In this document: positions 1 to 11,102 of the stretch, in pieces
Layout: the number at the start of each line of letters is the position of its first letter
Numbering within the stretch: position 1 is the first letter of the stretch
NCBI GenBank assembly: GCA_034440575.1
Contig: JAOTOL010001656.1
Coordinates: 1,621,001-1,685,000, forward strand
Reading direction: 5' to 3'
DNA length: 64,000 nucleotides
From: Imbricaverruca yamaguchii
Taxonomy: Eukaryota; Arthropoda; Thecostraca; Neoverrucidae
Notes under the pieces: model-generated
The model's database searches: none
Told to the model about the DNA's origin: nothing
The model's input: the letters and a program-made list of their open reading frames with translations, nothing else
Made by a program: the position numbers and the translations under genes

Positions 1-370
1 CCTGCAGGAGTTTGAGACTGCCTGGAAGAATGATAAGAGTTTACGAAGGGCCTCCGAGAGCAGTAAAGCCCCTGCAAATTTCTTAAATTTAAGGGACCAG
101 TTAAAGCTGGGGATCTGGTTCCAGGAGCCATCGACCCCTAAAGAGATCGATGGCTCCTGGAAGAGTTGAACGGCACCTGGAAGGACGAGGGCCCTTCGAG
201 TTCATGGATCCCGTCAGCCGGAGAGACCCTGGAAATTCGGAGAATTTGAAGAATGTTTGGAAATTCGAGGTCTTGAGGAACTCCGGGAGCTTGAGAACCA
301 GGTTGAATCAAGGCTGGGCACTGAAAAGCGGGAACAGCCCTTTAATGCTACAGGGGCGCTTGAAACTGGA
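1..370. repeat. Highly diverged GGGGCCC-type tandem repeat, block 1
   Basis: The stretch is built from loosely repeated phrases of about 18-27 bases such as CCTGGAAGA, GGGACCAG, AAAGCCCCTG and GAGTTTGAGA, with no two units identical. It resembles the block at 16,790-17,240 in wording and purine-rich strand bias, so I treat both as one ancient minisatellite family. An open frame across 150-374 is a by-product of low stop density and has no recognisable domain. The left edge of the window cuts the array. Confidence 0.5.
121..160. repeat. Perfect 14-bp inverted repeat with 12-nt loop
   Basis: CCAGGAGCCATCGA (121-134) is matched exactly by its reverse complement at 147-160, separated by 12 bases. 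It lies inside the diverged tandem repeat. It may be a chance product of an inverted unit or a template-switch event. No function is claimed. Confidence 0.8.
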
Positions 371-1898
371 CTAAATACGACAAGCTAATGGGTGAGGGCA
401 TATTGGAATTAATTTCGATGATTCGATTTCGCTTACAAGGGAAAAATTTCAACGTCTTACAATTGTATGGTAGTTTCGATCTCTTGTACTGTCATCCATA
501 GGCCAATTCCTGGCTGCATGCTGATTCTAAGATGTCTGAATCAGAAGCCAGGCGATCCATTCCCTATTCGCCTCCCACACGCCCTACTGGGCACACTCCA
601 GAACCTACCAAAGGGTCATGTCACCGTCTCAAATACTGGGAAGAGGAACATACAGTCTGCATGTCATCACTACTGCCTCCTCCAAACACAACGTTCCGAG
701 AGATATATCTCATCTCTTATACCACTTAGAGGACATGAGCCTACAAACCCTAGTTCCCATTTGTGTGGCGATGAGCTCCCCGTGACCATGCATGACAATA
801 TGAATGGAACTTTCCAGAAATACGATGTGTAGTACAAGTGCAGAAGAATACATTCACATCAGTCGTCGTTGTCCTATTCCTCCCGCTAGTAGCGAAGCCC
901 ATGCTAAGAGGCTGGAAGATATGGATACTGGCGAATCAAACTCCATGCGATATCATCGACACAACTGCCTAAAGAGAGGGCGGAGAGGGTGGATGGAGAA
1001 AGGTACGCAGCGCATCAGCGCAATCACATGGATGTTGTGGAAATGTTCCCTCATATATATTTTGCATTTTTCCCCATTGCAATCTGCTCGAAGCCAACAA
1101 TTTCCTCTCTCTCTGACATTGGTGTCCGCACCTGTGATCATCCAGGCGCATTCTTGAAGTGGCACGTCAAGGAGACTTAGAATGTGCCGTGTGTTACCTA
1201 CTGCTGAACGACCGCTTTAACGACACATGGAAACACCAACGAAGGTATATTCTCTAAGGGTGGTATCCTCATGGGCGCGGATGTGTGTGATGTGGACGAC
1301 GTGTGACCCTCCAACTTCCTGAATATCCACGCTGCCTCGACATTCGCTCGAATGGCAAGATGTCTAGCAATCGAAAAACCGAAACATCAGTATATACAAG
1401 AATTATCACGAACAGCACATCTCGGAAGCATCGCAAGTTCACGGAATTAACTTCCAATAAGCTAACGCCTACTCAACGGCGATGCGACTGGCTGAAAAAA
1501 TCCGCAAATTTGCCAAATGCACACCACACGGTGACAAATTATGCAGAAGGCTGTTCGGGCCGAGATGATTCGAGAACATAGTTTGGGTGGATCGCATCCA
1601 TATCACGCCCATAATCGGACCCTGAAGCCGAGCGCCATACTTGACTCTGGAATGTACGCATAATTAGTCCAAATGGCGTTTTCGTTGGACCAGGGGGTGG
1701 GGAAACCTAGCCTTCCCAATGGCTGGCAAAATTAACACTTTCGAACCAACTTGGCATATTTTTAAGCGGCGTGTTTATTTATCCCAGCCCGGTGCACATT
1801 TTTGTCATTGGACAATACATTACAATCTTTAGAGAAAAACACTACGTAAGTTGGTTCCATTGTTCATTGGAATGCGCATTTTACATTACAGGATTCAC
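371..1898. other. No supportable feature
   Basis: Mixed-composition sequence with short overlapping open frames on both strands, none with domain-like content, splice context or repeat structure that I can see. Confidence 0.6.
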
Positions 1899-1912
1899 AT
1901 GTATCCCTAGAA

Positions 1913-1966
1913 TGGGCGCTGTATGGCCGAAGCAGTCGATACGCCCCTAAGCCCAAATAGCCAACC
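1913..1966 (+). mobile_element. Mini-hairpin retroposon, copy A
   Basis: This 54-bp copy begins TGGGCGCTGTATGGCC and ends AAATAGCCAACC. It matches the other copies at 5,343, 7,768, 34,901 and 51,956. The outer stem is GGGCG with CGCCC and the inner stem is GGCCG/CAGTC, partly decayed. Flanks ATGTATCCCTAGAA (1899-1912) and ATGCATCCCAAGAA (1967-1980) agree at 12 of 14 positions and are read as an aged target-site duplication. The length, the fixed hairpin start and the AACC-type 3' end fit an unusually short retroposon. No pol III promoter is obvious. Confidence 0.75.
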
Positions 1967-1980
1967 ATGCATCCCAAGAA

Positions 1981-2562
1981 ACATGGTTCTCATGTGTTCA
2001 ACATGTGAATTTCTTCACCTGGCACGTAACACGAAAAAAACGTCGATCTCCTTAATCGCATTCGTCGTAAAACTAATGAGCATAACACATCCATATCAAA
2101 TACCCAAACGCCTACACAGACGCAAACAAGTCGTACCTAAATGTACGGGTACGGTGGTATGACGCGACGCCAAATCCATACCACAGGGGAACCACGCGCA
2201 CCTAGCATCTGGCCACCCAGGTAGCGGGGAAATGGGCACGTACACTGGGGCAGCACCGAACTGACAGCACTGACTGACGCAAAAAAAAGACACTTCGTGA
2301 ATATTTCGTAGAACGTTTGGGCGTACAAACCACTCTTGCCCGGATTATCTGCCCTGGGTGGCCATGCTTTCCGGGATCGATCTGTGAAGACTAGGCGCAG
2401 CTTTTGCGCAACGGGAGATGGTATTCACACGCCAGCACGCGTGGGCGCCGAACATTTCGAGCGGCAGCCAACACAATACATGGTGTCCGGCCAGTCAAAG
2501 ATCGAATGTGACGCAGCCCAGGTGCTTTCTTCGCCGTTTATTGTGGCCTGGGTGCGTCGACT
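1981..2562. other. No supportable feature
   Basis: Apparently unique sequence with only short open frames. Nothing repeated or structured was recognised. Confidence 0.55.
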
Positions 2563-2665
2563 CAGAGTATACTGAACACAAACCTGTTCAGTATACTCTG
2601 GCGGCCATACTGAACACAAACCCGTTCAGTATACTCTGGCGGCCATACTGAACACAAACCCGTTC
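2563..2665. repeat. 38-bp tandem repeat containing a perfect 16-bp palindrome arm
   Basis: Two and a half units of 38 bp carry GGCGGCCATACTGAACACAA and CCGTTCAGTATACTCT. Within the first unit, CAGAGTATACTGAACA (2563-2578) pairs perfectly with 2585-2600 across a 6-base loop, so each unit can fold as a strong hairpin. Later units have slightly weaker stems because CCTGTT became CCCGTT. Confidence 0.85.
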
Positions 2666-3119
2666 TCCGAGATCAACAGTCACATGGTCGACAAACATCA
2701 AAGGGATCGTCGAGGTCTGACCGCAGTCCGCCACCCAAATATACATTTTCCAAACACAGATGCGGTTTAGTATATAAATTATGCACGATACGTGGACCTA
2801 TTTGGAAGGTCGTTATCACGGTCGCTCTTCAAAACTTCAAAGTTGGGCTTGCCAGGAGAATGCGGTGACTTGGCGGTGGCTTGGTGCTTTGGGGCGCACC
2901 GACTACCGGGCCATTTTGCGTCCAATGGAATATAACTGTTGTGCTATAAAGCGAGCTATGTAATGTATCCTTCGGAAAGGCAGATGTTGCAAGCACGTGA
3001 ATGGCCAGGATAGGAGGGCTTCGACTGCTCTCGTTTGGTTCACGCAATACCAGATTCACGCGCGCGAATGATGTAGCACGATTATTATATTCGGCAGCGT
3101 CGAAAACACCCTCCATACA
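2666..3119. other. No supportable feature
   Basis: Unique sequence of mixed composition with no repeat or gene signal seen. Confidence 0.5.
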
Positions 3120-3510
3120 TCAGGAGGGAGCCGGTCGTCGGCAGCTGTCCAGACGCGACACCCAGCCGGCTGCAGCGCCGCGTCAGCACGGCTGAGCCGA
3201 GCAGAGCTACCCCGGAGAAGCCCCCCCCCGGCCGGCGGCCATCGCTCGCGGCCCGCTCACACAAACACTGCCGCGCGCGAGCCCCCACCAATATGCACGA
3301 TAACGCCGACCCGTCTCGGCGCTGCACACACATTCCTGCGCCGCTTTTTGTCGCACCGTGTGCGCCGCGCCAGCCACGAGGGTGTGGCGTAACAGTATTG
3401 AAGGAGGAGGAGGAGGGGGGGGGGGTGGCCTTGGCGTCGAGGCCGCCCACGCACGATCTCGGCGCAGTGCTGTCGGAGGGCCTGAGCCGTAATGGCTGGG
3501 GAACACCTCT
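3120..3510. other. GC/CpG-rich island
   Basis: The segment is sharply richer in G, C and CpG than its flanks and contains a G-run at about 3,418-3,425. Several overlapping frames stay open on both strands, which is expected of GC-rich DNA. None shows a domain. It could be a promoter-type island or a GC-rich repeat fragment. Confidence 0.45.
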
Positions 3511-3779
3511 TGCTTTGAAACCGCCATACCCCAACCCGAACTTGCAAGGTTTTGAATACGTTTTAGATGTACAAGAGCAGCTTTGTGCTGCCTAGACATG
3601 TACAAATTGTTTGGAGGTGGTAGCAAACCTGGTCAATGGTACTCGTCAAAAGTTCCCTGGATTATTTTTCTTTTCTGAAACTCAAGTATAACTTTTGCTC
3701 GGAAACTATCCTACATGGTGCTTGTGGTTTAAAGTCGCAGCTTTCACCAGTCATCGGCTGAATTTGCAAATATTACTGG

Positions 3780-4524
3780 CAGTGGCGGATCCAGGGAGAA
3801 ACTGGGGGCATTTGCCCCTACGGGACACTCGGTGCACCTCCCCCTGTTCAACGAGTTGTTTTCAGCCTGTGGTGCCACTGAGGAGAAATGGCGTCCCTAC
3901 AGACAAAATTCTTCCCAGATTCCTCTAGGACAGCTCCAGTTACTAAAATTGTAAACTAAACGGGCTACATATTGCTGCTACCAATTCTAAGAAAGTTGCT
4001 TCCACACCATGTATTCTAAAATGGGACGTTAATTTGGAAGGTAAATAATAACGAAAAGGAGGGAAATGGAACCATTTGTGTCAGTGTGAGCGAGGGGCAT
4101 ATGTAGACCACATCCTCTTTTCCCATGCATTTGGTATAATGGATATGGATAAAGTAAAATGGTACAGATGACAAACGCATGACGGAAATTATCATATATA
4201 CTTACATGAACAGGTCAATCATTTAATTAAAATAACTATTGTCAAATTATTGCTGCTGGCCTTTTCATTTTTGCTTAGGGTTCCTAGTTATGATCAAGAG
4301 CGGAAATAGGGCGCGTGACACAGGGGCATTTCATCTCCACATGGACATGACCCATCTGAGGGAAATGCGCAACATGATATGTTTGAGTGTTACCCTCTCC
4401 ACTCAACGAGTTTTCATGCCCGAAAGTGCCCCTCTAGAGACTCTTGCAGTGGCGCCCCTACGACAAAATGGCTCCTCCCCAGATGAGCTCCCACTCACGA
4501 AGTCGATGGATCCGCCCATGGCTG
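3780..4524. mobile_element. Candidate hAT-like non-autonomous element
   Basis: The left edge reads CAGTGGCGGATCCAGG and the right edge contains its approximate inverse, GGATCCGCCCATGGCTG. CAG-starting termini with GGCGGATCC are typical of hAT-type MITEs (family knowledge). Two related internal phrases (around 3,850-3,925 and 4,405-4,485, with TCAACGAGTT and GACAAAAT) suggest an internal duplication or two nested relatives. I could not find a clean 8-bp target duplication, so the boundaries are tentative. Confidence 0.35.
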
Positions 4525-5335
4525 TGACACGCACCTAGTCTGCAGAATGTTATCATACCCGCCAAAATTCAGTATTTCGCTACGTCACATCACTTCTAGG
4601 ATGCACCGGATAGAATACTGTATGAGGTACTCGTCTCCTGAAGTATCCGGATTTTTCCTGCGCACGTATCTCTAGTCCCGTGGTAATTACAGACAAGGTA
4701 GGGTAGTTTGATTTGGTAGTACTCTAAAACATGTTGTATAAATGTAAAATTATCCCTAAAATGATCGGAAGAATGTCTTGATTTTCACGGCAGTGCAATG
4801 AAAATTTTTGCTGCGACAAATCCTTACGAGTTTCTGGCAGTTGGTGTTCAAATCGACGGCCCAGAGGAAAAGGGCGTTTTTTCAGTGTTCCTTGTGCAGT
4901 ATAGGCCATTTCTAACTTTGCATGTTTCTGATCCGCTTTCCAGGTCAGGGTTAGCAACAACAACAACAAAAAACTAACAGCAATTTGTATGTAGACTGGT
5001 GGATCTAAGCTTGCTACCGCTACTGCGCTTGTTACTTAACAAAGTTGGCTAGGCATATAATTGGTTATACGCACCGACACACTTCAAATACATAGGACGT
5101 GTAAAATTGGTGCAGAATCGTATATATTGAGGGGAACGTTTCCATTGATTATAACAGGTCTCGAAACCTTTTAGGGATGCTTTCCAGTAAAGTGATGTTA
5201 AAGTTCAGGGGTGCTCGCCAGGTTTCAGGGGTGCATAGACGTCTCTGAAATAATGCAATTCACCACCCATGTGTGTCGCCGTATGCTCAAACAAATCCCC
5301 TTCATGTGCTGGTTTTGGCACCAATACTTCAGCCG
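4525..5335. other. No supportable feature
   Basis: AT-leaning unique sequence. The short minus-strand frame at 4,724-4,969 has no recognisable content. Confidence 0.55.
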
Positions 5336-5342
5336 GCAGAAG

Positions 5343-5402
5343 TTGTTGATTATTTGGGCTTAGTGGTTTACGGGCGCATCGGCTGCGTCGGTCGTGCCCA
5401 TC
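5343..5402 (-). mobile_element. Mini-hairpin retroposon, copy B (decayed)
   Basis: The plus strand reads TTGTTGATTATTTGGGCTTA then GGGCGCATCGGCTGCGTCGG, which is the family in minus orientation with an inserted GGTTTAC. The outer stem is worn (CGTGCCC instead of GCGCCC). GCAGAAG occurs on both sides (5336-5342 and 5403-5409), a possible 7-bp target duplication, with similarity extending a few bases further. Confidence 0.6.
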
Positions 5403-5710
5403 GCAGAAGCTGTGCTAACTTAGTTAACGCTGCTTTAAATCGAGTGTAGACAGGCCGAAATGAATGAAAAGCCTTGCAGAGCATGTAACTGTCGTCACTT
5501 CCATCTGGTTATGGAAAGTTATTTGAAGAATTGTGTATAATATCAACTACCCTTCAGATTTAAAGCACTTTGATAAGGACGGATCGTTAAAATCCCATTC
5601 ACTGCTCAAAATAACTCACGCCCAAAAATGTCCGGTAAAGTTTTATACAATATTAAACTTCAAAAGGACTTTTATTGGCTGAATGCAGTTCGGTGGAGTT
5701 CGTTTTAGAG

Positions 5711-6536
5711 TAACCCGCTCAGGCCCTCACGGTGGTGTAATACGGCCCAGGACCTCACGGGGGGGTCACTACATGACCGCCCTAATAACCAAACTAAGCG
5801 TCGCACGAAAACTGAAACACGTGTCATTAGAAAACGCTCGACGACCGGGGTCGCAAACAACCACAAATTGTACCCCCTCAACAAGTGACGTCACTAGGGG
5901 TTGATGAGGACACGACTGTTTTTTGTTATGGTGAATTCATTCCGAGGATGATTAAAAAACTTATTTGTAATCAGAAAGGAAAGACGAAATCGACCACGGC
6001 CGGAAAATGTTCGTCCACCCCAAAAAAAGAAGAAACTTTTGTCTAAAAGTCCAGATTTTGAGGTCCCGATTTTGTATTGTAGTTTGCGGGCGCATTGACT
6101 GCAAATGTTTCTGAAAACCCTTCTCGTTTTTGTAAAATTTTATATTTTAATAGCTGCAGTGCATTGAGGAACGTTGCCTTTAGCAAGTTTAGGCTCATAA
6201 AAGTGATTGCTTTAGCCAGAATCCTCGATTTTAGCCCTAATGGACAAATATGGAAAACGAAGAAGTTATGAAAAACGCAAGAATTGAACAAATGTGTTGT
6301 GCTTTGTGGGGTCCCTAAAGATAAGTTAACGCTGAAAACGTTTATTCAAATATATTTGCCCGTTAAAGCGCGACGACTGGTTTTTGGAGGTGCTTCATTT
6401 GACCTGCACTAACTCGGTGGCCGTGGATGATGATTTGTCCTGACATTTGACATACCTGAAAGATATGCGAAATTTTGGCACGCTGCCGCGTGACGTTTTT
6501 CCATTATCAGCGGAAAGTCTGATAACACGTCAGGGG
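5711..6536. mobile_element. piggyBac-like MITE, degraded copy
   Basis: The segment aligns collinearly with 13,838-14,663. Shared blocks include CTAAGCRTCGCACGAAAAC, GTGACGTCAC, TAAAGATAAG, CGTTAAAGCG and GCGACGACTGG. The left edge keeps TAACCCGC. The right TTAA edge is not preserved, so the end is approximate. It has no transposase, so any mobility would have been supplied in trans. Confidence 0.6.
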
Positions 6537-6828
6537 AAAATATGCATGGCAAAGGCTCCATTGTAGGTTGGCACTTCTATCCTCACGCTTACAAAGTCGT
6601 TGAAACCAGCCAAAATACACAGATGTGCATATGTGGCATGTGATCATGCCGGTGACACATGCGTATACTGATTGTGATGCCTGCCACATGATCCGGCGGC
6701 CGGTCACATGCCTGCAGGGTCGGTCGGGTCAGCGTCTCGGCGACAGCGCCTGTACTGTCCCTTGTCACTCTTGTTTGTTATAACATACAGCTGTATGAAG
6801 AGTGTACTGCCGCAAGGCACGTTTGCGT

Positions 6829-6830
<2 letters not shown>

Positions 6831-6903
<73 letters not shown>

Positions 6904-6907
6904 TATG
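6831..6907. repeat. (TA)n microsatellite
   Basis: About 35 uninterrupted TA dinucleotides followed by a slightly degenerate TA/TG tail. The apparent Tyr-Ile open frames on both strands come from this repeat. Confidence 0.98.
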
Positions 6908-7753
6908 TATATATCTAATATGCCAGTCTTGTGTTTGAATTCCGGCTGATTTAAATGACACTGTAAACGTCAGATAATGCGACCTTGCTTACATGAACGT
7001 AAGTCTTCATGATTTCGCTCAACACAAATGAAGGTTTTTTCCTATTTACGCGGGTTACGTTTGTCTGCTCTGAGAAAATATAAGCATTGCAGACCATACA
7101 AACCTAGGGAAGAGAATCGGCATACATGGCCTTACATTACATTATATTATTTGTCTGCCAGAGTACATCGGTACAAGGGAGAATTTAACCATATTTTTTA
7201 ACGTTTTGCTTGACTGGCGATAGCAATGGTTTCAGCGAGGATTACCACCATGCCGAGGAGCTAACCGGCGCAGTACGATGCTATGGCGAGATACGTAGCC
7301 CTGACTGACCCCGACACGAGATCGACCAGCAGTGCAAGGTTGGCCGGCACTGGAAGTGCCGCAGCCATCGTGTGCTGTGTCCTCCCACGTGTAAGAGCTG
7401 TTGCTCGAACATCACCAGCCAAGCTGCTGAGGAAAAATCCAAGGATATTGCTGCGAAAACAAAAGCTGGTGATGCAAAGGGGGGAAACAATGTAAACATA
7501 GATCAATGTTGCAGTTGTGAAGGATGACGTTGCAGCTGTGAAGTATGACGCTGCAGCTGTGAGGGATGACGTTGCTGCCGCAATACCTGCAGTATTGGAT
7601 TATCTGCCAACAGGGGGCGTAACCCTAACGCCTGGAGGCATATTTGCTACTTCTCTTTGTGTGCAAATTACTGCTATTATTCGAGTGGACATGCGTATTC
7701 TAGTGGTGAATACTGGAATTATACAATAGCAGGTGAGGTTAAAACCGACATAT
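6908..7753. other. No supportable gene; short CAGCTGTGA-type repeats near 7,510-7,570
   Basis: Mostly unique sequence. Around 7,510-7,570 the phrase GATGACGTTGCAGCTGTGA recurs about three times with changes, a small ~24-bp tandem repeat. Confidence 0.5.
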
Positions 7754-7767
7754 TTAGAAGAACAAAA

Positions 7768-7817
7768 GGTTGGTTATTTGGGCTTAGGGGCGCATCGACC
7801 GCTTCGATCATACAGCG
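7768..7817 (-). mobile_element. Mini-hairpin retroposon, copy C, with perfect 14-bp target duplication
   Basis: A 50-bp element (GGTTGGTTATTTGGGCTTAG at its plus-strand left side, GATCATACAGCG at its right) is bounded exactly by TTAGAAGAACAAAA at 7754-7767 and 7818-7831. Nothing else lies between the direct repeats, so the 50 bases are the complete inserted unit. The inner stem GACCG/CGATC uses one G.U pair. The outer GCGCCC is truncated to GCG. The A-rich duplication fits target-primed insertion by a LINE machinery (inference). Confidence 0.85.
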
Positions 7818-7831
7818 TTAGAAGAACAAAA

Positions 7832-8169
7832 AGAAACACCAAAGGAAGCTCTTATTTTTTGCAGTTTATCCAGCCGATCGCCTTTGTGGATGTCATTTTT
7901 TTTTTGGAGAATGTGCCAAGTTTTTTTTCTCCTCGGAAAATCTGCAAGAACTTTAAATCTTCTTGTAAAACGTCTCCAGTTTGTTCCCTTTGCAACTCAA
8001 TTTCTGTATCCACGAAGTGGTTTGAACACATTTTCTTTAAAGATTGGTTCAACGATGTCGTCTTTTCTCTCATACGGAAACAATTCTTACATTTTGCATC
8101 AATATGAAGGTCCAGCATCTGGCAGAGAGCACGTGCCCAGTGCGACATCTTCCTTGCGCCGCTTCCAAT
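7832..8169. other. No supportable feature
   Basis: T-rich unique sequence. Overlapping open frames on both strands show no domain. Confidence 0.5.
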
Positions 8170-8735
8170 CATGACCTTCCACTGCACCGCTTTACACCCT
8201 CTAGAAGTGCAGCGATGTGGCGCGATATCCTATGCCCTGCCGTCCCAGTGGCGCCACACTCGAGTCTACGCCGGTGTACGGTCGAGTCTGCTGGCGGCCC
8301 CGACTGCGACCAGCAGACCGGCCTCCCTCGTGGCTGCCATGGCGTGACACTGTCGCTCCCGACTGAAGGCACCGGCGGCGCGCCGGCCATCGATCCACGG
8401 CGGCCAGCGCGCGCATTGGCAGCCATAGTGGCAGCCGCCGCCGCCGCCGCCACGCACAGCATCGACCCGGCCGCCGGTCCCCTGCCTTCTGCGTCCCCTC
8501 TGCGGCCGACACACGGCCGCGGAGGGCGAGCAGCGCTCATAGCCCGGGCTGGCCCCGCGGCACCAAGGTCAGTGGCCAGCTCCGATCGGTATCGGCACCA
8601 AGCCGGACTCGAGACGCGGCCCCCAGTAGGCGACACCCGCCGCGATGCAAAGAAACGGCCAGGCACCACGGTTGATCTGGAGGATGCAGTTCTAGCTACT
8701 AGGCGGCAGGGGCTCAGGTGCTACTGACGTCTGGG
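8170..8735. other. GC/CpG-rich island next to a minisatellite
   Basis: Strongly CpG-rich, with a short GCC run near 8,440. Open frames cross it in several frames on both strands, and composition explains this. It directly abuts the 41-bp minisatellite, a pairing seen repeatedly in this window. Confidence 0.5.
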
Positions 8736-8740
8736 GACTG

Positions 8741-9915
8741 CAGCTCAGGAGATGGCGGAGGTCAGACGCTGCCCGTGTCTGCAGCTCAGGAGATGGCAGA
8801 GGTCAGACGCTACCGATGTCCTGAGCTCAGGAGATGGAGGTCAGATGCTGCCCATGTCTGTAGCTCAGGAGATGGAGGTCAGATGCTGCCCATGTCTGTA
8901 GCTCAGGAGATGGAGGTCAGATGCTGCCCATGTCTGTAGCTCAGGAGTTGGCAGAGGTCAGATGCTGCCCATGTCCGGAGCTCAGGAGATGGCAGAGGTC
9001 AGACGGTGCCTATGTATGCAGCTCAGGAGACACCAGAGGTCAGACGCTACCTATGCCCGGAGTTCAGGAGATGGCAGAGGTCAGACGCTACCTATGTCCT
9101 GAGCTCAGGAGATGGCGGAGGTCAGACGCTACCTATGTCCTGAGCTCAGGAGATGGAGGTCAGATGCTGCCCATGTCTGTAGCTCAGGAGATGGCAGAGG
9201 TCAGATGCTGCCCATGTCTGTAGCTCAGGAGATGGCAGAGGTCAGACACTACCTATGTCCTGAGCTCAGGAGATGGAGGTCAGATGCTGCCCATGTCTGT
9301 AGCTCAGGAGATGGCAGAGGTCAGATGCTGCCCATGTCTGCAGCTCAGGAGATGGCAGAGGTCAGACGCTACCTATGTCCTGAGCTCAGGAGATGGAGGT
9401 CAGATGCTGCCCATGTCTGTAGCTCAGGAGATGGCAGAGGTCAGATGCTGCCCATGTCTGTAGCTCAGGAGATGGCAGAGGTCAGACGCTACCGATGCCC
9501 GGAGCTCAGGAGATGGCGGAGGTCAGATGCTGCCCGTGTCTGCAGCTCAGGAGATGGAGGTCAGATGCTGCCCATGTCCGGAGCTCAGGAGATGGCAAAG
9601 ATCAGACGCTACCGATGTCCTGAGCTCAGGAGATGGAGGTCAGATGCTGCCCATGTCCGGAGCTCTGGAGATGACAAAGGTCAGACGGTGCCTATGTATG
9701 CAGCTCAGGAGACACCAAAGGTCAGACGCTGCCGATGTCCAGAGCTCAGGAGATGGCGGAGGTCAGACGCTACCGATGTCCAGAGCTCTGGAGATGACAA
9801 AGGCCAGACGGTGCCTATGTATGCAGCTCAGGAGACACCAAAGGTCAGACGGTGCCTATGTATGCAGCTCAGGAGACACCAGAGGTCAGACGCTGCCGGT
9901 GGCCTCGTGTCCGCG
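8741..9915. repeat. 41-bp minisatellite (with 36-bp variants)
   Basis: About 28 units built on AGCTCAGGAGATGGCAGAGG and TCAGACGCTACCTATGTCCT. A recurring 5-base deletion (GGCAGAGG to GGAGG) makes 36-bp units. Variants alternate between CTGTAGCTC, CCTGAGCTC and CCGGAGCTC blocks in a patchy order, indicating block-wise duplication. The long open frames here are repeat translations and not a protein I can support. Confidence 0.95.
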
Positions 9916-10579
9916 ACTCAGTAGACGGTTGCTCACCAGACAGGGCTCCGCCAGATACACAGTACCTGCCAAGGCCCATCGCAGCCGGCAGCCGGCAGCC
10001 TGCCAGCCCCACGGTCGGGTCAGGAGAAACACAGACAGCGGCGCGTCTGGCTAATAAATCCCCGGCGTCGGCCGGTCCCGTGCCGTATTCCCGTCCACCT
10101 CGGGCAACAAGCACAGCTCACGCGTTGGTTCGTCCAATGCGTTGGGATTTCCAAAAGGAAATGGTCTTAGCACACGATTTCAGCATTTTATCAACCCGAC
10201 AGGCGACATTTTAACAGGCGACGTTTTATCAAGCCGATTGGGTGATATGGTGACCTGGTGGTTTATGACGCACGGGGACGCCAACTGCTGGAGCCATTAT
10301 ACACCGAACCCTGGCATGGTTGTGGAATTTACACGATGTCCCATGTTAAACCTAGCATACATGGAGAAAACTGCACACATTGAGCGGGCAATGGCCGGCT
10401 CAAGAATACATGAACGACACGGGAAGGGATCGTAGGGTTCCAGGACTCAGTCGTGTGTATTGCTCGCCGTGTTTAGCTTAAGAAAGGTGCATCCATTAAG
10501 TGAGCATGACTCATGTCAGGTAAGATGAGACTTCCCCATTTAGACATCCCCTAACAAGCTCGGCAGCGCAGGGAGATCT
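9916..10579. other. No supportable feature
   Basis: GC-rich for the first 150 bases after the minisatellite, then unique sequence with no recognisable gene. Confidence 0.5.
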
Positions 10580-11102
10580 CCGCTTCTAGCGAGTGGTCCT
10601 GTCCTGGCCTGGCCTGCCCCAATACTGCGACGCCCACCTCATAATTTGGCCAGCCACCGGCGTACGCCGCAGCACGGTCGGCCGGCCGCCGCCGGAAGCG
10701 GACCGCACGACCGGCCGTCGACAATCACGCTATCGACTGCTGACGTCACATCGGCCGGCCATCGACCGGCGCCGATCGCATTCGCACGAAACGCGTGTGC
10801 GAGTGGGCGACAGGCGGCCTCGCTGCGCGCAACAGGCCGCGGCGTCCACGGCAGCCACCACCAGCGGCGCGTCCGGCACAAGGCTGCTGACGAGGCCAGA
10901 GGCGGCCAGCCGCGCGGCGCGCAGCCTGCAAGTTGAGATGGCCGCACAAAGCCGGCCTTCGCGCCTCCCCTGCGCCGGCCAGCAGGACGCGCAGTAAACA
11001 CGCGCCGCGGCCGGAGCCGCCGCAGGAGCCGCGTGCGTTCTGTGCGTGCTTTTTTCCGCAGCGCTGCGTAGCAGCCTGGAAGGTCGCGCCGCGCAAGGCC
11101 GC
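10580..11102. other. GC/CpG-rich island
   Basis: Dense in CpG and in CGGCCG-type words. Open frames in several phases on both strands are compositional. It abuts the 42-bp minisatellite on its right. Confidence 0.5.
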
